64,000 nt of DNA from Pseudomonas sp. LBUM920 (GTDB taxonomy: Bacteria; Pseudomonadota; Gammaproteobacteria; Pseudomonadales; Pseudomonadaceae), in the NCBI RefSeq assembly GCF_003852315.1, contig NZ_CP027762.1:718501-782500 (forward strand), given 5' to 3'. A program made the position numbers and the translations under genes. This document shows, one piece after another, positions 42,116 through 50,109 of this stretch. A model generated the notes under the pieces. It was not told where the DNA came from, did no database searches, and was given only the letters and a program-made list of their open reading frames with translations. Position 1 is the stretch's first letter, and every line of letters starts with the position of its first letter.

Positions 42116-44313
42116 GGGCGTTGATCCTCCAAATCCTTGGGCTTCCAGGTTTTCAACAGTAACGCATTGCTCACCACACTGACGCTGGACAGGGCCATGG
42201 CCGCGCCCGCCAGCACCGGGTTGAGCAAGCCGAATGCCGCCAGTGGGATGCCGATCAAGTTATACACAAAGGCCCAGAACAGGTTCTGGCGGATTTTTGC
42301 GTAGGTCTTGCGGCTGATCTCCAGCGCGGCCGGCACCAGGCGCGGGTCGCCGCGCATCAAGGTGATGCCCGCCGCATGCATCGCCGCGTCGGTGCCGCCC
42401 CCCATGGCGATGCCGATATCGGCAGCTGCCAGGGCCGGAGCGTCGTTGATGCCGTCGCCGACCATCGCCACTGCGCCGGTCTTTTTCAGCTGCGCGACGA
42501 TGGCGGCTTTGTCGGCCGGAAGTACTTCGGCGTGTACATCGTCGATGCCCAGTGCCTGGGCCACCACACGGGCGCTGCCGCGGTTGTCGCCGGTGAGCAA
42601 GTGGCTGCTGATGTGCCGGGCCCTGAGTTGTTCCACGGCCTCCAGTGCGCCGGGCTTGAGCGTATCGCCAAAGGCGAACAGGCCCAGCACGCGCGGTTGC
42701 GCGCCTCGTTCGATCAACCAGGACAACGTGCGCCCTTGGGCTTCCCACGCGCTGGCGGACGCCGCGAGGTCACCCGCGCTCAAGCCGTTTTCTTCCAGCA
42801 TCCGGCGATTGCCCAACGCCAGTTGTCGGCCGTCGAGGGTGCCCGCAATACCGCGCCCGCTCAGCGCCTGGCTGGCCGTCACATCTGGCACGTTCAAGCC
42901 TTGGGCGTTGCAGGCATCCAGCACGGCTTTGGCCAGCGGGTGCTCGCTGCCGCGCTGCAGTGCGCCGGCGCGTTGCAGCAGCAGCGACTCATTGCCATCC
43001 ACCGCTGCCAAATGCGCAATTTTCGGCGCGCCGGAGGTGAGGGTGCCGGTCTTGTCGAAGACCACGGCGCTGACTGCATGGGCGCGTTCCAGGGCTTCGG
43101 CGTCTTTGATCAGGATGCCATGGCGCGCAGCGACGCCGGTGCCGGCCATGATCGCGGTGGGCGTGGCCAGGCCCAACGCACACGGGCACGCAATCACCAG
43201 TACCGCCACGGCATTGATGATCGCGGTTTCCAGCGGCGCGCCGTAGAGCCACCAGCCCACCAGGGTGATCAGCGCCAGTACCAGCACGGCGGGCACAAAC
43301 ACCTGGCTGACCTTATCCACCAGTTTCTGGATCGGTGCCTTCGCCGCCTGGGCGTCTTCCACCAGACGAATGATGCGTGCCAGCACGCTTTCGGCCCCCA
43401 GCGCCTGGGTACGCACCAGCAACCGACCTTCACCGTTGATGGCGCCGCCGGTGACCTTATCGCCAGGCTGTTTCGGCACGGGCAGGCTCTCGCCGCTGAT
43501 CAAGGCCTCGTCGGCATGGCTTTGGCCTTCCATCACTTCACCGTCCACCGGGAAGCGCTCGCCGGGTTTGACCAGCACCCGGTCGCCGAGCTTCAACGCG
43601 CTGATGGCGACGTCTTCTTCGCGGCCGTCCAGCACTCGAATTGCCCGCTCCGGGCGCAAGGCTTCGAGGGCGCGGATGGCGCTGGCGGTCTGGCGCTTGG
43701 CGCGGCTTTCCAGGTATTTACCGAGCAGCACCAACGCGATCACCACGGCCGAGGCTTCAAAGTACAGGTGTGGCATGTTGCCAGCGGGCGTAGTGAGCCA
43801 TTCATAAATGCTCAGGCCATAACCGGCGCTGGTGCCGATGGCCACCAGCAGGTCCATGTTGCCGGCGCCAGCGCGCACGGCTTTCCATGCGGCGCTGTAG
43901 AAGCGCGCACCCAAGATGAATTGCACCGGCGTAGCCAGGGCGAATTGCACCCAGGCGGGCAGCATCCAGTGCAGACCGAAGGGCTGCACCAGCATCGGCA
44001 GCACCAGCGGCAGGGCCAGCACGATCGCCAACAGCAGCGACCAACGCTCGCGATGCAGGCGTTGGGCTTGATTGGCGTCGGTGGTGGTTTCGCTTTGTGG
44101 CAGGTTGGCGGTGTAGCCGGCCTTGTCGACGGCGGCGATCAGTACGCCGGGGTCCATTTGGCCCAGCACTTCGACGTGGGCGCGTTCGTTGGCCAGGTTG
44201 ACGCTGACACGTTGCACTCCCGGCACCTTGCCCAGCGCGCGCTCGACACGGCCGGCACAGCTGGCACAGGTCATGCCGCTGATGGGCAGCTCAAACGTGG
44301 TCGATCCATTCAT
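42112..44313 (-). CDS. copA: Cu(I)-exporting P1B-type ATPase
   Basis: 733 residues. There is one N-terminal heavy-metal domain (ISGMTCASCAGRVERAL), eight membrane helices, the transport motif CPC at 376-378, the phosphorylation motif DKTGT (Asp420), SEHPLAKAVLDA in the nucleotide domain and MVGDGINDAPALA. It pumps Cu+ from cytosol to periplasm. A CueR-type promoter lies 30 bases before the start, and cueR is coupled downstream. Confidence 0.95.
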   Translation of the reverse strand: MNGSTTFELPISGMTCASCAGRVERALGKVPGVQRVSVNLANERAHVEVLGQMDPGVLIAAVDKAGYTANLPQSETTTDANQAQRLHRERWSLLLAIVLALPLVLPMLVQPFGLHWMLPAWVQFALATPVQFILGARFYSAAWKAVRAGAGNMDLLVAIGTSAGYGLSIYEWLTTPAGNMPHLYFEASAVVIALVLLGKYLESRAKRQTASAIRALEALRPERAIRVLDGREEDVAISALKLGDRVLVKPGERFPVDGEVMEGQSHADEALISGESLPVPKQPGDKVTGGAINGEGRLLVRTQALGAESVLARIIRLVEDAQAAKAPIQKLVDKVSQVFVPAVLVLALITLVGWWLYGAPLETAIINAVAVLVIACPCALGLATPTAIMAGTGVAARHGILIKDAEALERAHAVSAVVFDKTGTLTSGAPKIAHLAAVDGNESLLLQRAGALQRGSEHPLAKAVLDACNAQGLNVPDVTASQALSGRGIAGTLDGRQLALGNRRMLEENGLSAGDLAASASAWEAQGRTLSWLIERGAQPRVLGLFAFGDTLKPGALEAVEQLRARHISSHLLTGDNRGSARVVAQALGIDDVHAEVLPADKAAIVAQLKKTGAVAMVGDGINDAPALAAADIGIAMGGGTDAAMHAAGITLMRGDPRLVPAALEISRKTYAKIRQNLFWAFVYNLIGIPLAAFGLLNPVLAGAAMALSSVSVVSNALLLKTWKPKDLEDQRP

Positions 44314-44342
44314 GGGGCAGTCCTCCAGAAGACGATGCCCCT

Positions 44343-44375
44343 AGGATCAACCTTGACCTGTGGGGAAGGTCAAGG
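44343..44375 (-). promoter_or_regulatory. CueR-type operator/promoter of copA
   Basis: CCTTGACCT (44351-44359) and AGGTCAAGG (44367-44375) form a perfect 9-7-9 dyad. On the minus strand -35 TTGACC (44373-44368) and -10 GATCCT (44348-44343) are 19 bases apart, the long spacer that MerR-type activators act on. The -10 is 30 bases from the copA start. Confidence 0.82.
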
Positions 44376-44461
44376 GGCTATTTGCCTCAGGCGGTTGGCT
44401 GGCCGGCGATGTCGCCAGTGAATCAGGCGCACAGAGGACCTGAGGCCGGCAAGGCAGGTGT

Positions 44462-44842
44462 TCAGTATTCGAGGGCGGCGGGTTTCAGGTACATGCCGTC
44501 CGGGCCTTGGGCAATACGCAACTTGCGCACATCACCGGCCTTCAGCGTGATGTTCTGCGCGGGCGGCGCGAGCATGCCCGGCAAGCAGCCAGGGGCTTGG
44601 CCCGGCAGCAGTTTCAAGCGCAGTGACACGTTGCCCGCCGGCAAGTTGAACGACGTGGCCTGTTCCTGGAACAGGCGCCCGGCCAACTGGTCCTGAATAT
44701 ACAGGCCGATCTCGCAGCTGGTCGGCACTTCCAGGCGCTCGCGGGAGATGATCAGCACCGCATAGTCTTCATCGGCGAAGGCCATGGGCGCAGCGGCAGA
44801 CAAGCTCAACAGGCCGATAAGGGCCAAAAACGACCAGCGCAT
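44462..44842 (-). CDS. Small exported protein beside the copper genes, function unknown
   Basis: 126 residues from ATG 44842 (MRWSFLALIGLLSLSAAAPM), a good signal peptide ending near AFA. The longer frame reads back through the copZ operator and is not real. The mature part is beta-rich (YAVLIISRERLEVPTSCEIG, LYIQDQLAGRLFQEQATSFN) and has two cysteines. I do not recognise a family. It lies between copA and copZ and is divergent from copZ, with the second CueR site between them, so a copper link is possible. Confidence 0.7.
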   Translation of the reverse strand: MRWSFLALIGLLSLSAAAPMAFADEDYAVLIISRERLEVPTSCEIGLYIQDQLAGRLFQEQATSFNLPAGNVSLRLKLLPGQAPGCLPGMLAPPAQNITLKAGDVRKLRIAQGPDGMYLKPAALEY

Positions 44843-44929
44843 GGCGAATGCTCCGTGGTTCAAATCCAAGAGGGATGAAGCTTGGCCGAGGCGGCGGCTG
44901 AATACCAGCCCGGCGGATGTTTTTGAAAC

Positions 44930-44960
44930 TTGACCTTGCCATCGTGGCAAGGTCGAGACT
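44930..44960 (+). promoter_or_regulatory. CueR-type operator/promoter of copZ
   Basis: GACCTTGCCA (44932-44941) and TGGCAAGGTC (44945-44954) form a 10-3-10 dyad. -35 TTGACC at 44930-44935 and -10 GAGACT at 44955-44960 are separated by 19 bases. The start codon of copZ is 30 bases further, the same spacing as at copA. Confidence 0.78.
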
Positions 44961-44989
44961 GGCGCCCACCTCATCAAAGGAGTCATGTC

Positions 44990-45187
44990 ATGCAAGTATT
45001 CAACGTGGAAGGAATGACCTGCGGCCATTGCGTGCGGGCGGTGACCCAGGCGGTGCAGAGCAAGGACCCTGCGGCGAGCGTCAACGTCAACCTGGCGGCG
45101 AAGGAAGTCGGTGTTGAAAGTCGCTTGTCTGCCGAGCAGGTTATCGAGCTGATCACCGAAGAAGGCTACAGCGCCAAGCTCGCGTGA
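44990..45187 (+). CDS. copZ: Copper chaperone
   Basis: 65 residues from ATG 44990 with AAAGGAG upstream. It is a single heavy-metal domain with MTCGHC near residue 9-14 as the Cu(I) site and a ferredoxin-like fold (QVFNVEGMTCGHCVRAVTQA). It carries Cu+ to CopA. It has its own CueR-type promoter. Confidence 0.92.
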   Translation: MQVFNVEGMTCGHCVRAVTQAVQSKDPAASVNVNLAAKEVGVESRLSAEQVIELITEEGYSAKLA

Positions 45188-45198
45188 GTTTTCTGATA

Positions 45199-45212
45199 GT
45201 TAGCGAGCTAAC
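45199..45212. promoter_or_regulatory. Perfect palindrome, possible operator of the Bcr/CflA gene
   Basis: GTTAGCGAGCTAAC is a perfect 6-2-6 inverted repeat 63 bases before the exporter start and 12 bases after copZ. It looks like a MarR- or TetR-type operator core; no T-tract follows, so it is not a terminator. Confidence 0.4.
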
Positions 45213-45274
45213 GTAATGTTCATGGCACCCAAGCGCGGCTAGACTGTCGGGCTGCCGACTCACTTGGGTGTCTG

Positions 45275-46468
45275 ATGAACCTCCGCATAATCCTGATCCT
45301 GGGCGCCTTGAGCGCCTTCGCGCCGTTGGCGATCGACTTTTACTTGCCGGGCTTTCCGGCAATGGCCACGGCGTTCGCCACCGACGAAAAACATATCCAG
45401 CTGACGTTGGCGGTGTATTTCGGCGGTCTGGCCATCGGCCAATTGATCTACGGGCCGCTGGCAGACCGCTTTGGCCGGCGCGTGCCGCTGCTCAGTGGCG
45501 TAACGCTGTTTACCGTCGCCTCCTTTGCCTGCGCGTATGCGCCGTCTCTGGACTGGCTGATCGGCGCGCGCTTCGTGCAAGCCCTCGGCGGGTGTGCGGG
45601 CATGGTGATTTCCCGTGCGGTGGTCAGCGACAAATGTGATGCCGTGGGCTCAGCCAAGGTTTATTCGCAACTGATGCTGGTCACCGGCCTGGCGCCGATC
45701 CTCGCACCGTTGGCGGGTGGCGTGATGGTCGGGTTGTGGGGCTGGCAGTCGATTTTCCTGGCGCTGTCGATATTCAGCGTGATGGCAGCCATCGCCGTGG
45801 CAGTCGGCTTGCCGGAAACCTTCCCGGCCCATCAGCCGCGCCAGCCACTGTCCGGTTCGCTGCGCCGCTACGGCGCGCTGTTGTCGGACCGCGTGTACCT
45901 GGGCTACGCCCTGACCGGCGGCATCTCGATTGCCGGGATGTTTGCCTACATTGCCGGCTCACCCTTTGTGTTCATCAAGCTCTACGGCGTGCCTGCCGAG
46001 CATTACGGTTGGCTGTTCGGCTCCAACGCGGCCGGCTTTATCCTGGTGGCGCAGCTCAATGCGCGGTTGCTGGCCAAGCGTGGCCCGGCGTTTTTGTTGT
46101 CGCGCACGGTGTGGGTGTATGTGGCGGCGGCGCTGTCGCTGTTGGGCATTGCCGCCTTGCGCACCGACGCGTTGTGGCCGTTGCTGGTGCCGCTGTTTAT
46201 TTGCATCGCCAGCCTTGGCTGCATTTTGCCCAACACCTCGGCCTGCGCCATGAGCGGGCAGGGCGCACGGGCCGGCAGCGCCTCGGCGCTGCTGGGCTGC
46301 ATTCAGTTTGGTGTGGCGGCGGGCGCGGCGTCGCTGGTCGGCGTGTTGCACGACGGCACGGCGATGCCGATGGCGATGGTCATCAGCTTGTGCGGTGTCC
46401 TGGCCGTAACGATTGCAATGTCGACCCAGCGCCTGCAACGGGCAAGGGCCGTGCAAGCGCAGGTCTGA
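45275..46468 (+). CDS. Bcr/CflA family drug exporter (MFS)
   Basis: 397 residues with 12 hydrophobic helices. DHA1 features are visible: IDFYLPGFPAMATAF in the first helix-loop, GQLIYGPLADRFGRRVPLL (motif A) and FVQALGGCAGMVISRAVVSD (motif C region). These pumps export drugs such as bicyclomycin, chloramphenicol or sulfonamide-type compounds by H+ antiport; the substrate is unknown here. Its end is only 8 bases from the convergent small gene. Confidence 0.88.
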   Translation: MNLRIILILGALSAFAPLAIDFYLPGFPAMATAFATDEKHIQLTLAVYFGGLAIGQLIYGPLADRFGRRVPLLSGVTLFTVASFACAYAPSLDWLIGARFVQALGGCAGMVISRAVVSDKCDAVGSAKVYSQLMLVTGLAPILAPLAGGVMVGLWGWQSIFLALSIFSVMAAIAVAVGLPETFPAHQPRQPLSGSLRRYGALLSDRVYLGYALTGGISIAGMFAYIAGSPFVFIKLYGVPAEHYGWLFGSNAAGFILVAQLNARLLAKRGPAFLLSRTVWVYVAAALSLLGIAALRTDALWPLLVPLFICIASLGCILPNTSACAMSGQGARAGSASALLGCIQFGVAAGAASLVGVLHDGTAMPMAMVISLCGVLAVTIAMSTQRLQRARAVQAQV

Positions 46469-46476
46469 AGTGTGGA

Positions 46477-46659
46477 TCAGCCAGCGGCGGAGCGTTGCTG
46501 GCTGAGGGGAATGCGGTGCGGCGCCTGGATGCGCGCTTGCAGGGTGTCGGCGAAGGCACGGGCCTCGGCCTCAGTGCGGAAGGTGAACGCGTCGCCGTCG
46601 AGGCTGACCTGCCATTTGTTGCCTGGGGATTTTGCTAACGCTCTTATCAGGATCTTCAT
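46477..46659 (-). CDS. Small conserved-looking protein, function unknown
   Basis: 60 residues from ATG 46659 (MKILIRALAKSPGNKWQVSL). It is beta-alpha in appearance (DGDAFTFRTEAEARAFADTL) and ends with a basic Gln-rich tail. The codon use fits a real gene. No family recognised. Upstream, 46660-46803 holds nothing I can define. Confidence 0.55.
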   Translation of the reverse strand: MKILIRALAKSPGNKWQVSLDGDAFTFRTEAEARAFADTLQARIQAPHRIPLSQQRSAAG

Positions 46660-46803
46660 TGCTGACTTCCTCACGTAAAAGAATCGTGGCAAAGGCGGCC
46701 AATATAAACCCGAACGCGCTTACAAATATGACAAAGGTCAACTCTCTGACTAGCGGCGTCGTCCATTACTCAGAGGAATAAAGGACGACACTGTCAGACC
46801 GTT

Positions 46804-47817
46804 TTAAAACCCTTCCAACACGATCTTGCCCTTGGCCTTACCGCTTTCGAGCAGCGCGTGCGCCCGGCGCAGGTTCTCGGCATTGATCACACCAAAGTGC
46901 TCGCCCACCGTGGTTTTCAAGGTGCCGGCGTCGATCAGTTGAGCCACGCGGTTGAGCAGGTTGTGCTGTTCGATCATGTCCGGCGTCTCGAACATCGAGC
47001 GCGTGTACATGAACTCCCAATGCAGCGACAGGCTCTTGCGCTTGAGCTTGCTCACATCCAGCGACTTCGGATCGTCGATCAACGCCAGCTTGCCTTGTGG
47101 CTCCAGGGCTTCCACCAACTGGTCGAGGTGATGATCGGTCTGGGTCAGGCTGGCGACGTGGGTCACCTGTGGGTGGCCGGCGTTTTTCAGCGCTTCGCTC
47201 AGCGGTTGGCTGTGATCGATCACCAGGTCGGCGCCAAGTGCCTTGGCCCATTCCTGGGTTTGCGGACGCGAGGCGGTGCCGATGACTTTCAGTGCAGTGA
47301 GCTGGCTGGCCAGCTGGGTCAGAATCGAACCCACACCCCCGGCGGCGCCGACGATCAGCAGGCTCTGGCCTTCATCTTCCTTGCCTTCACGCACTTGCAG
47401 GCGTTCGAACAGCAACTCCCAGGCCGTGATGGCGGTCAGCGGCAGCGCGGCGGCGTCGGCAAACCCCAGGCTCTTGGGCATATGACCGACGATGCGCTCA
47501 TCCACGGTGTGCAGTTCGCTGTTGCCGCCCGGGCGTACCAGCGAGCCGGCGTAGAACACCTTGTCTCCGGCTTTGAACAGGGTCACTTCACTGCCAACGG
47601 CCTTCACCACACCCGCCACGTCCCAGCCCAGCACCTTGGCGGCACCGTTTTCCGGGGCGACGTTCTGGCGCACCTTGGTGTCCACTGGGTTGACCGAGAT
47701 GGCTTTGACTTCCACCAGCAGGTCGCGCGGGCCGGCGACTGGCTCCGGCAGCTCGATGTCTTGCAGGGAGTTTGGATCGGTGATGGGCAGTGCAGCGTAG
47801 TAGGCAATGGCTTTCAT
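46804..47817 (-). CDS. Zinc-binding alcohol dehydrogenase family oxidoreductase
   Basis: 337 residues of the medium-chain dehydrogenase/quinone reductase type: N-terminal GroES-like fold (LLVEVKAISVNPVDTKVRQN), LGWDVAGVVKAVGSEVTLF, and the NADPH loop LLIVGAAGGVGSILTQLASQ. It lacks the catalytic zinc cysteine pattern, so it is more likely a quinone or enone reductase. It follows the ABM-domain gene at 24 bases and both are divergent from a LysR gene, the usual activator arrangement. Confidence 0.88.
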   Translation of the reverse strand: MKAIAYYAALPITDPNSLQDIELPEPVAGPRDLLVEVKAISVNPVDTKVRQNVAPENGAAKVLGWDVAGVVKAVGSEVTLFKAGDKVFYAGSLVRPGGNSELHTVDERIVGHMPKSLGFADAAALPLTAITAWELLFERLQVREGKEDEGQSLLIVGAAGGVGSILTQLASQLTALKVIGTASRPQTQEWAKALGADLVIDHSQPLSEALKNAGHPQVTHVASLTQTDHHLDQLVEALEPQGKLALIDDPKSLDVSKLKRKSLSLHWEFMYTRSMFETPDMIEQHNLLNRVAQLIDAGTLKTTVGEHFGVINAENLRRAHALLESGKAKGKIVLEGF

Positions 47818-47841
47818 GGGGACTCCGGAAAAGGGCAGTGA

Positions 47842-48135
47842 TCAGGCAAGAAATTTCAGGCGCTTGAGTTCGAAGTGTTCGATCACATCAGCGGCCTTGG
47901 CGCGGAAGTTCTGGATGTGTGCGCTCTGGTCGTGGTCGGCCAGCGCTGCGTCATCGCTCCAGCGTTCGAGCATGTAGAAGGTCTCGGGATGTTGCAGGTC
48001 CTGGTGCAGGTCGTATTGCTCGCAACCGGCTTCCAGGCGGGTCGGTTCCAGCAGACCGCGCAGCAGGGTCTCCAGGGTTGCCCCTTGGCCGGGTTTGGCG
48101 ATCAGCGTAGCGATGACGTTAAAGGCAGTGGACAT
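47842..48135 (-). CDS. Antibiotic biosynthesis monooxygenase-fold protein
   Basis: About 97 residues from ATG 48135 (MSTAFNVIATLIAKPGQGAT). The ferredoxin-like ABM domain is clear: RLEAGCEQYDLHQDLQHPET then FYMLERWSDDAALADHDQS. Such proteins act as quinol monooxygenases or in heme or quinone breakdown. Its pairing with a quinone-reductase-like gene suggests quinone or aldehyde handling. This is inference. Confidence 0.83.
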   Translation of the reverse strand: MSTAFNVIATLIAKPGQGATLETLLRGLLEPTRLEAGCEQYDLHQDLQHPETFYMLERWSDDAALADHDQSAHIQNFRAKAADVIEHFELKRLKFLA

Positions 48136-48253
48136 ATTCAACTCCTGGCACGTGGTGAACGGGATGGGCAGATGATTGGCTATTTCCCGTGAAGATAAAA
48201 CCCGCTAAAACAGCAGTCTGTTTCAATAGAATTTTGATAATCGGCGGTAATGC

Positions 48254-49183
48254 ATGCTGCGTTTTGATGATTTGCAGTTGTTTGTACGCGCGGCAGACCT
48301 GGGCAGTCTGTCGGCTGCCGCGCGGGTCATGGACCTGTCGCCCGCCGTGGCCAGCGCGGCGCTCAAGCGCATCGAAGAGCAATTGGGCACGCGGTTGCTG
48401 GCGCGCTCTACCCGCAGCCTGCGGTTGACCGCCGAAGGTGAAGGCTTTCTGGAATATGCCCGCGCAGCCTTGAGTTCGCTGGACGAAGGGCGGCGCTTGT
48501 TGGCCAGCGGCCAGGACCATGTCAGCGGTGTGCTGCAGCTGTCGGCGCCGTCGGATTTCGGGCGCAACCAACTGTTGCCCTGGCTCGATGAATTCCAGCG
48601 CGAGTACCCGCAACTCACCGTGCGCCTGCTGTTGGGCGACCGGATCGCCGACCTGTTCCGCCAGCCGGTGGATATCGCCCTGCGTTACGGCGAGCCTGAA
48701 GACTCCAGCCTGATCGCGCTGCCCATCGCCCCGGACAACAGGCGTGTGCTGTGTGCCGCGCCCAGCTACCTAGCACGGCATGGCGAGCCGCGGCATTTGG
48801 AGCAGTTGGCGCAACACAATTGCCTGCTGTACATGCTCGGCAGCCGCGTACACGACCACTGGGGTTTTCACGATGGCAAGCGTGAAGTCAGCCTGACGGT
48901 GAGCGGCGACCGCTTCAGTGATGACGCCGATGTGGTGCGGCGCTGGGCAGTGGCGGGTGTCGGTATCGCCTACAAGTCCTGGCTGGATGTGAGCAGCGAC
49001 GTGCTGGCCGGGCGTCTGCGCGTGATCCTGCCGGAGCTGCGCGGTGAGCGCACGCCGCTCAACCTGCTGTGCGCGCATCGTGCGCAATTGAGCAAGCCCA
49101 TCAACCTGTTGCGGGAAATGCTCGTGGCCCGCTGTGCGACATTGACTGCGCAATGGCCGGAGCGATTGAGCACCGCGCAATAG
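48254..49183 (+). CDS. LysR family transcriptional regulator
   Basis: 309 residues. N-terminal HTH: FDDLQLFVRAADLGSLSAAA, then RVMDLSPAVASAALKRIEEQ, and an effector domain of the CrgA-like type (QLSAPSDFGRNQLLPWLDEF). It is divergent from the ABM/oxidoreductase pair across 118 bases, so it most likely controls them. The inducer is unknown. Confidence 0.88.
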   Translation: MLRFDDLQLFVRAADLGSLSAAARVMDLSPAVASAALKRIEEQLGTRLLARSTRSLRLTAEGEGFLEYARAALSSLDEGRRLLASGQDHVSGVLQLSAPSDFGRNQLLPWLDEFQREYPQLTVRLLLGDRIADLFRQPVDIALRYGEPEDSSLIALPIAPDNRRVLCAAPSYLARHGEPRHLEQLAQHNCLLYMLGSRVHDHWGFHDGKREVSLTVSGDRFSDDADVVRRWAVAGVGIAYKSWLDVSSDVLAGRLRVILPELRGERTPLNLLCAHRAQLSKPINLLREMLVARCATLTAQWPERLSTAQ

Positions 49184-49317
49184 CCTCCATCAAAGCAAGA
49201 AATTTCACTCAGATCCTGTCCCTATCCGCGCTGTCAGACGCCGCGGAACGGGCGGTTTGCGCCCCTATACTTCGGTTCCAACCGCAGCAGACAAATGGTT
49301 TAACAAGGAGTGAATAC

Positions 49318-50052
49318 ATGGAAGAAGCACCCTGCATCAGTCACATCGCCAGCTTGCTCGGCGAGCCCAAGCGCACCGCCATGCTTTGGGCCTTGATGGA
49401 CGGGTCGGCGAAATCGTCAGAGGAACTGGCGATGCTGGCCGGGCTGTCGTCGGCTTCGGCGATCGCGCATTTGTCGCGTCTGACTGGAAGCGGTTTGCTG
49501 CGGGTTGAAGCCCAGCGTGGCAAGCGCGTGTTTCGTGTCGCCGCCGTTGACGTCAGCGTTGCGATCGACGCGTTGGCCAGTACCACCATGGCCAGCGCCG
49601 TGCGCAGTGCGCCGCAGGGTGTGCCGCCGGCGCTGGTGGCGCCCGCGTCGTTGCGCCGAGCCCGGTTATGCCATGGCCACCTGGGCGGGGAACTGGGCGC
49701 AGGGCTTTACCAGCGCATGTTTCAGGCGGGATGGATCGACCGTCATGAACAACGTACTGAGGTCACCGTTACGGGCGCGCAGCGCCTGGCAGGCCTGGGC
49801 ATTTTCACCCACGCGTTGGCCTCGCCCCTGGCGTGCGACTGCTTTGACTGGAGTCAGCAGCAACCGCACTTGGGGGGCGCTTTGGGGGCGGGGCTGTTGC
49901 AGCTGTTTTTGCAGTCGGGCTGGGTCAGCGTGGTCAACGAGTCCCACGCCCTGCAGTTCTCCGACGTCGGGCTTGGGGAAATCAACCGCTTCGCCGCGCC
50001 CCAGGAAGGCAATGGTCGCTCAGAGTTTCAGTCAGGTCGCATCCAGCAATAA
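49318..50052 (+). CDS. ArsR-type transcriptional regulator, long form
   Basis: 244 residues from ATG 49318 with AAGGAG 8 bases upstream; the frame is open far upstream inside the LysR gene but that is not coding. An ArsR winged helix covers residues about 5-90 (HIASLLGEPKRTAMLWALMD, SSEELAMLAGLSSASAIAHL, GSGLLRVEAQRGKRVFRVAA). The long C-terminal part is unlike small ArsR repressors and has one CDCFD cysteine pair and CHGHLGGELGAGLY. Target unknown; the MFS gene 57 bases downstream is the best candidate. Confidence 0.8.
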   Translation: MEEAPCISHIASLLGEPKRTAMLWALMDGSAKSSEELAMLAGLSSASAIAHLSRLTGSGLLRVEAQRGKRVFRVAAVDVSVAIDALASTTMASAVRSAPQGVPPALVAPASLRRARLCHGHLGGELGAGLYQRMFQAGWIDRHEQRTEVTVTGAQRLAGLGIFTHALASPLACDCFDWSQQQPHLGGALGAGLLQLFLQSGWVSVVNESHALQFSDVGLGEINRFAAPQEGNGRSEFQSGRIQQ

Positions 50053-50109
50053 CCAGGCAAAACGATACCGCACACTCGCTTTGGGGATTTTTCATACAGG
50101 GGGTGCGGC

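Noticed and set aside
42376..44421. 681-codon plus-strand frame opposite copA
   Set aside because: Antisense shadow; copA has every P-type ATPase motif.
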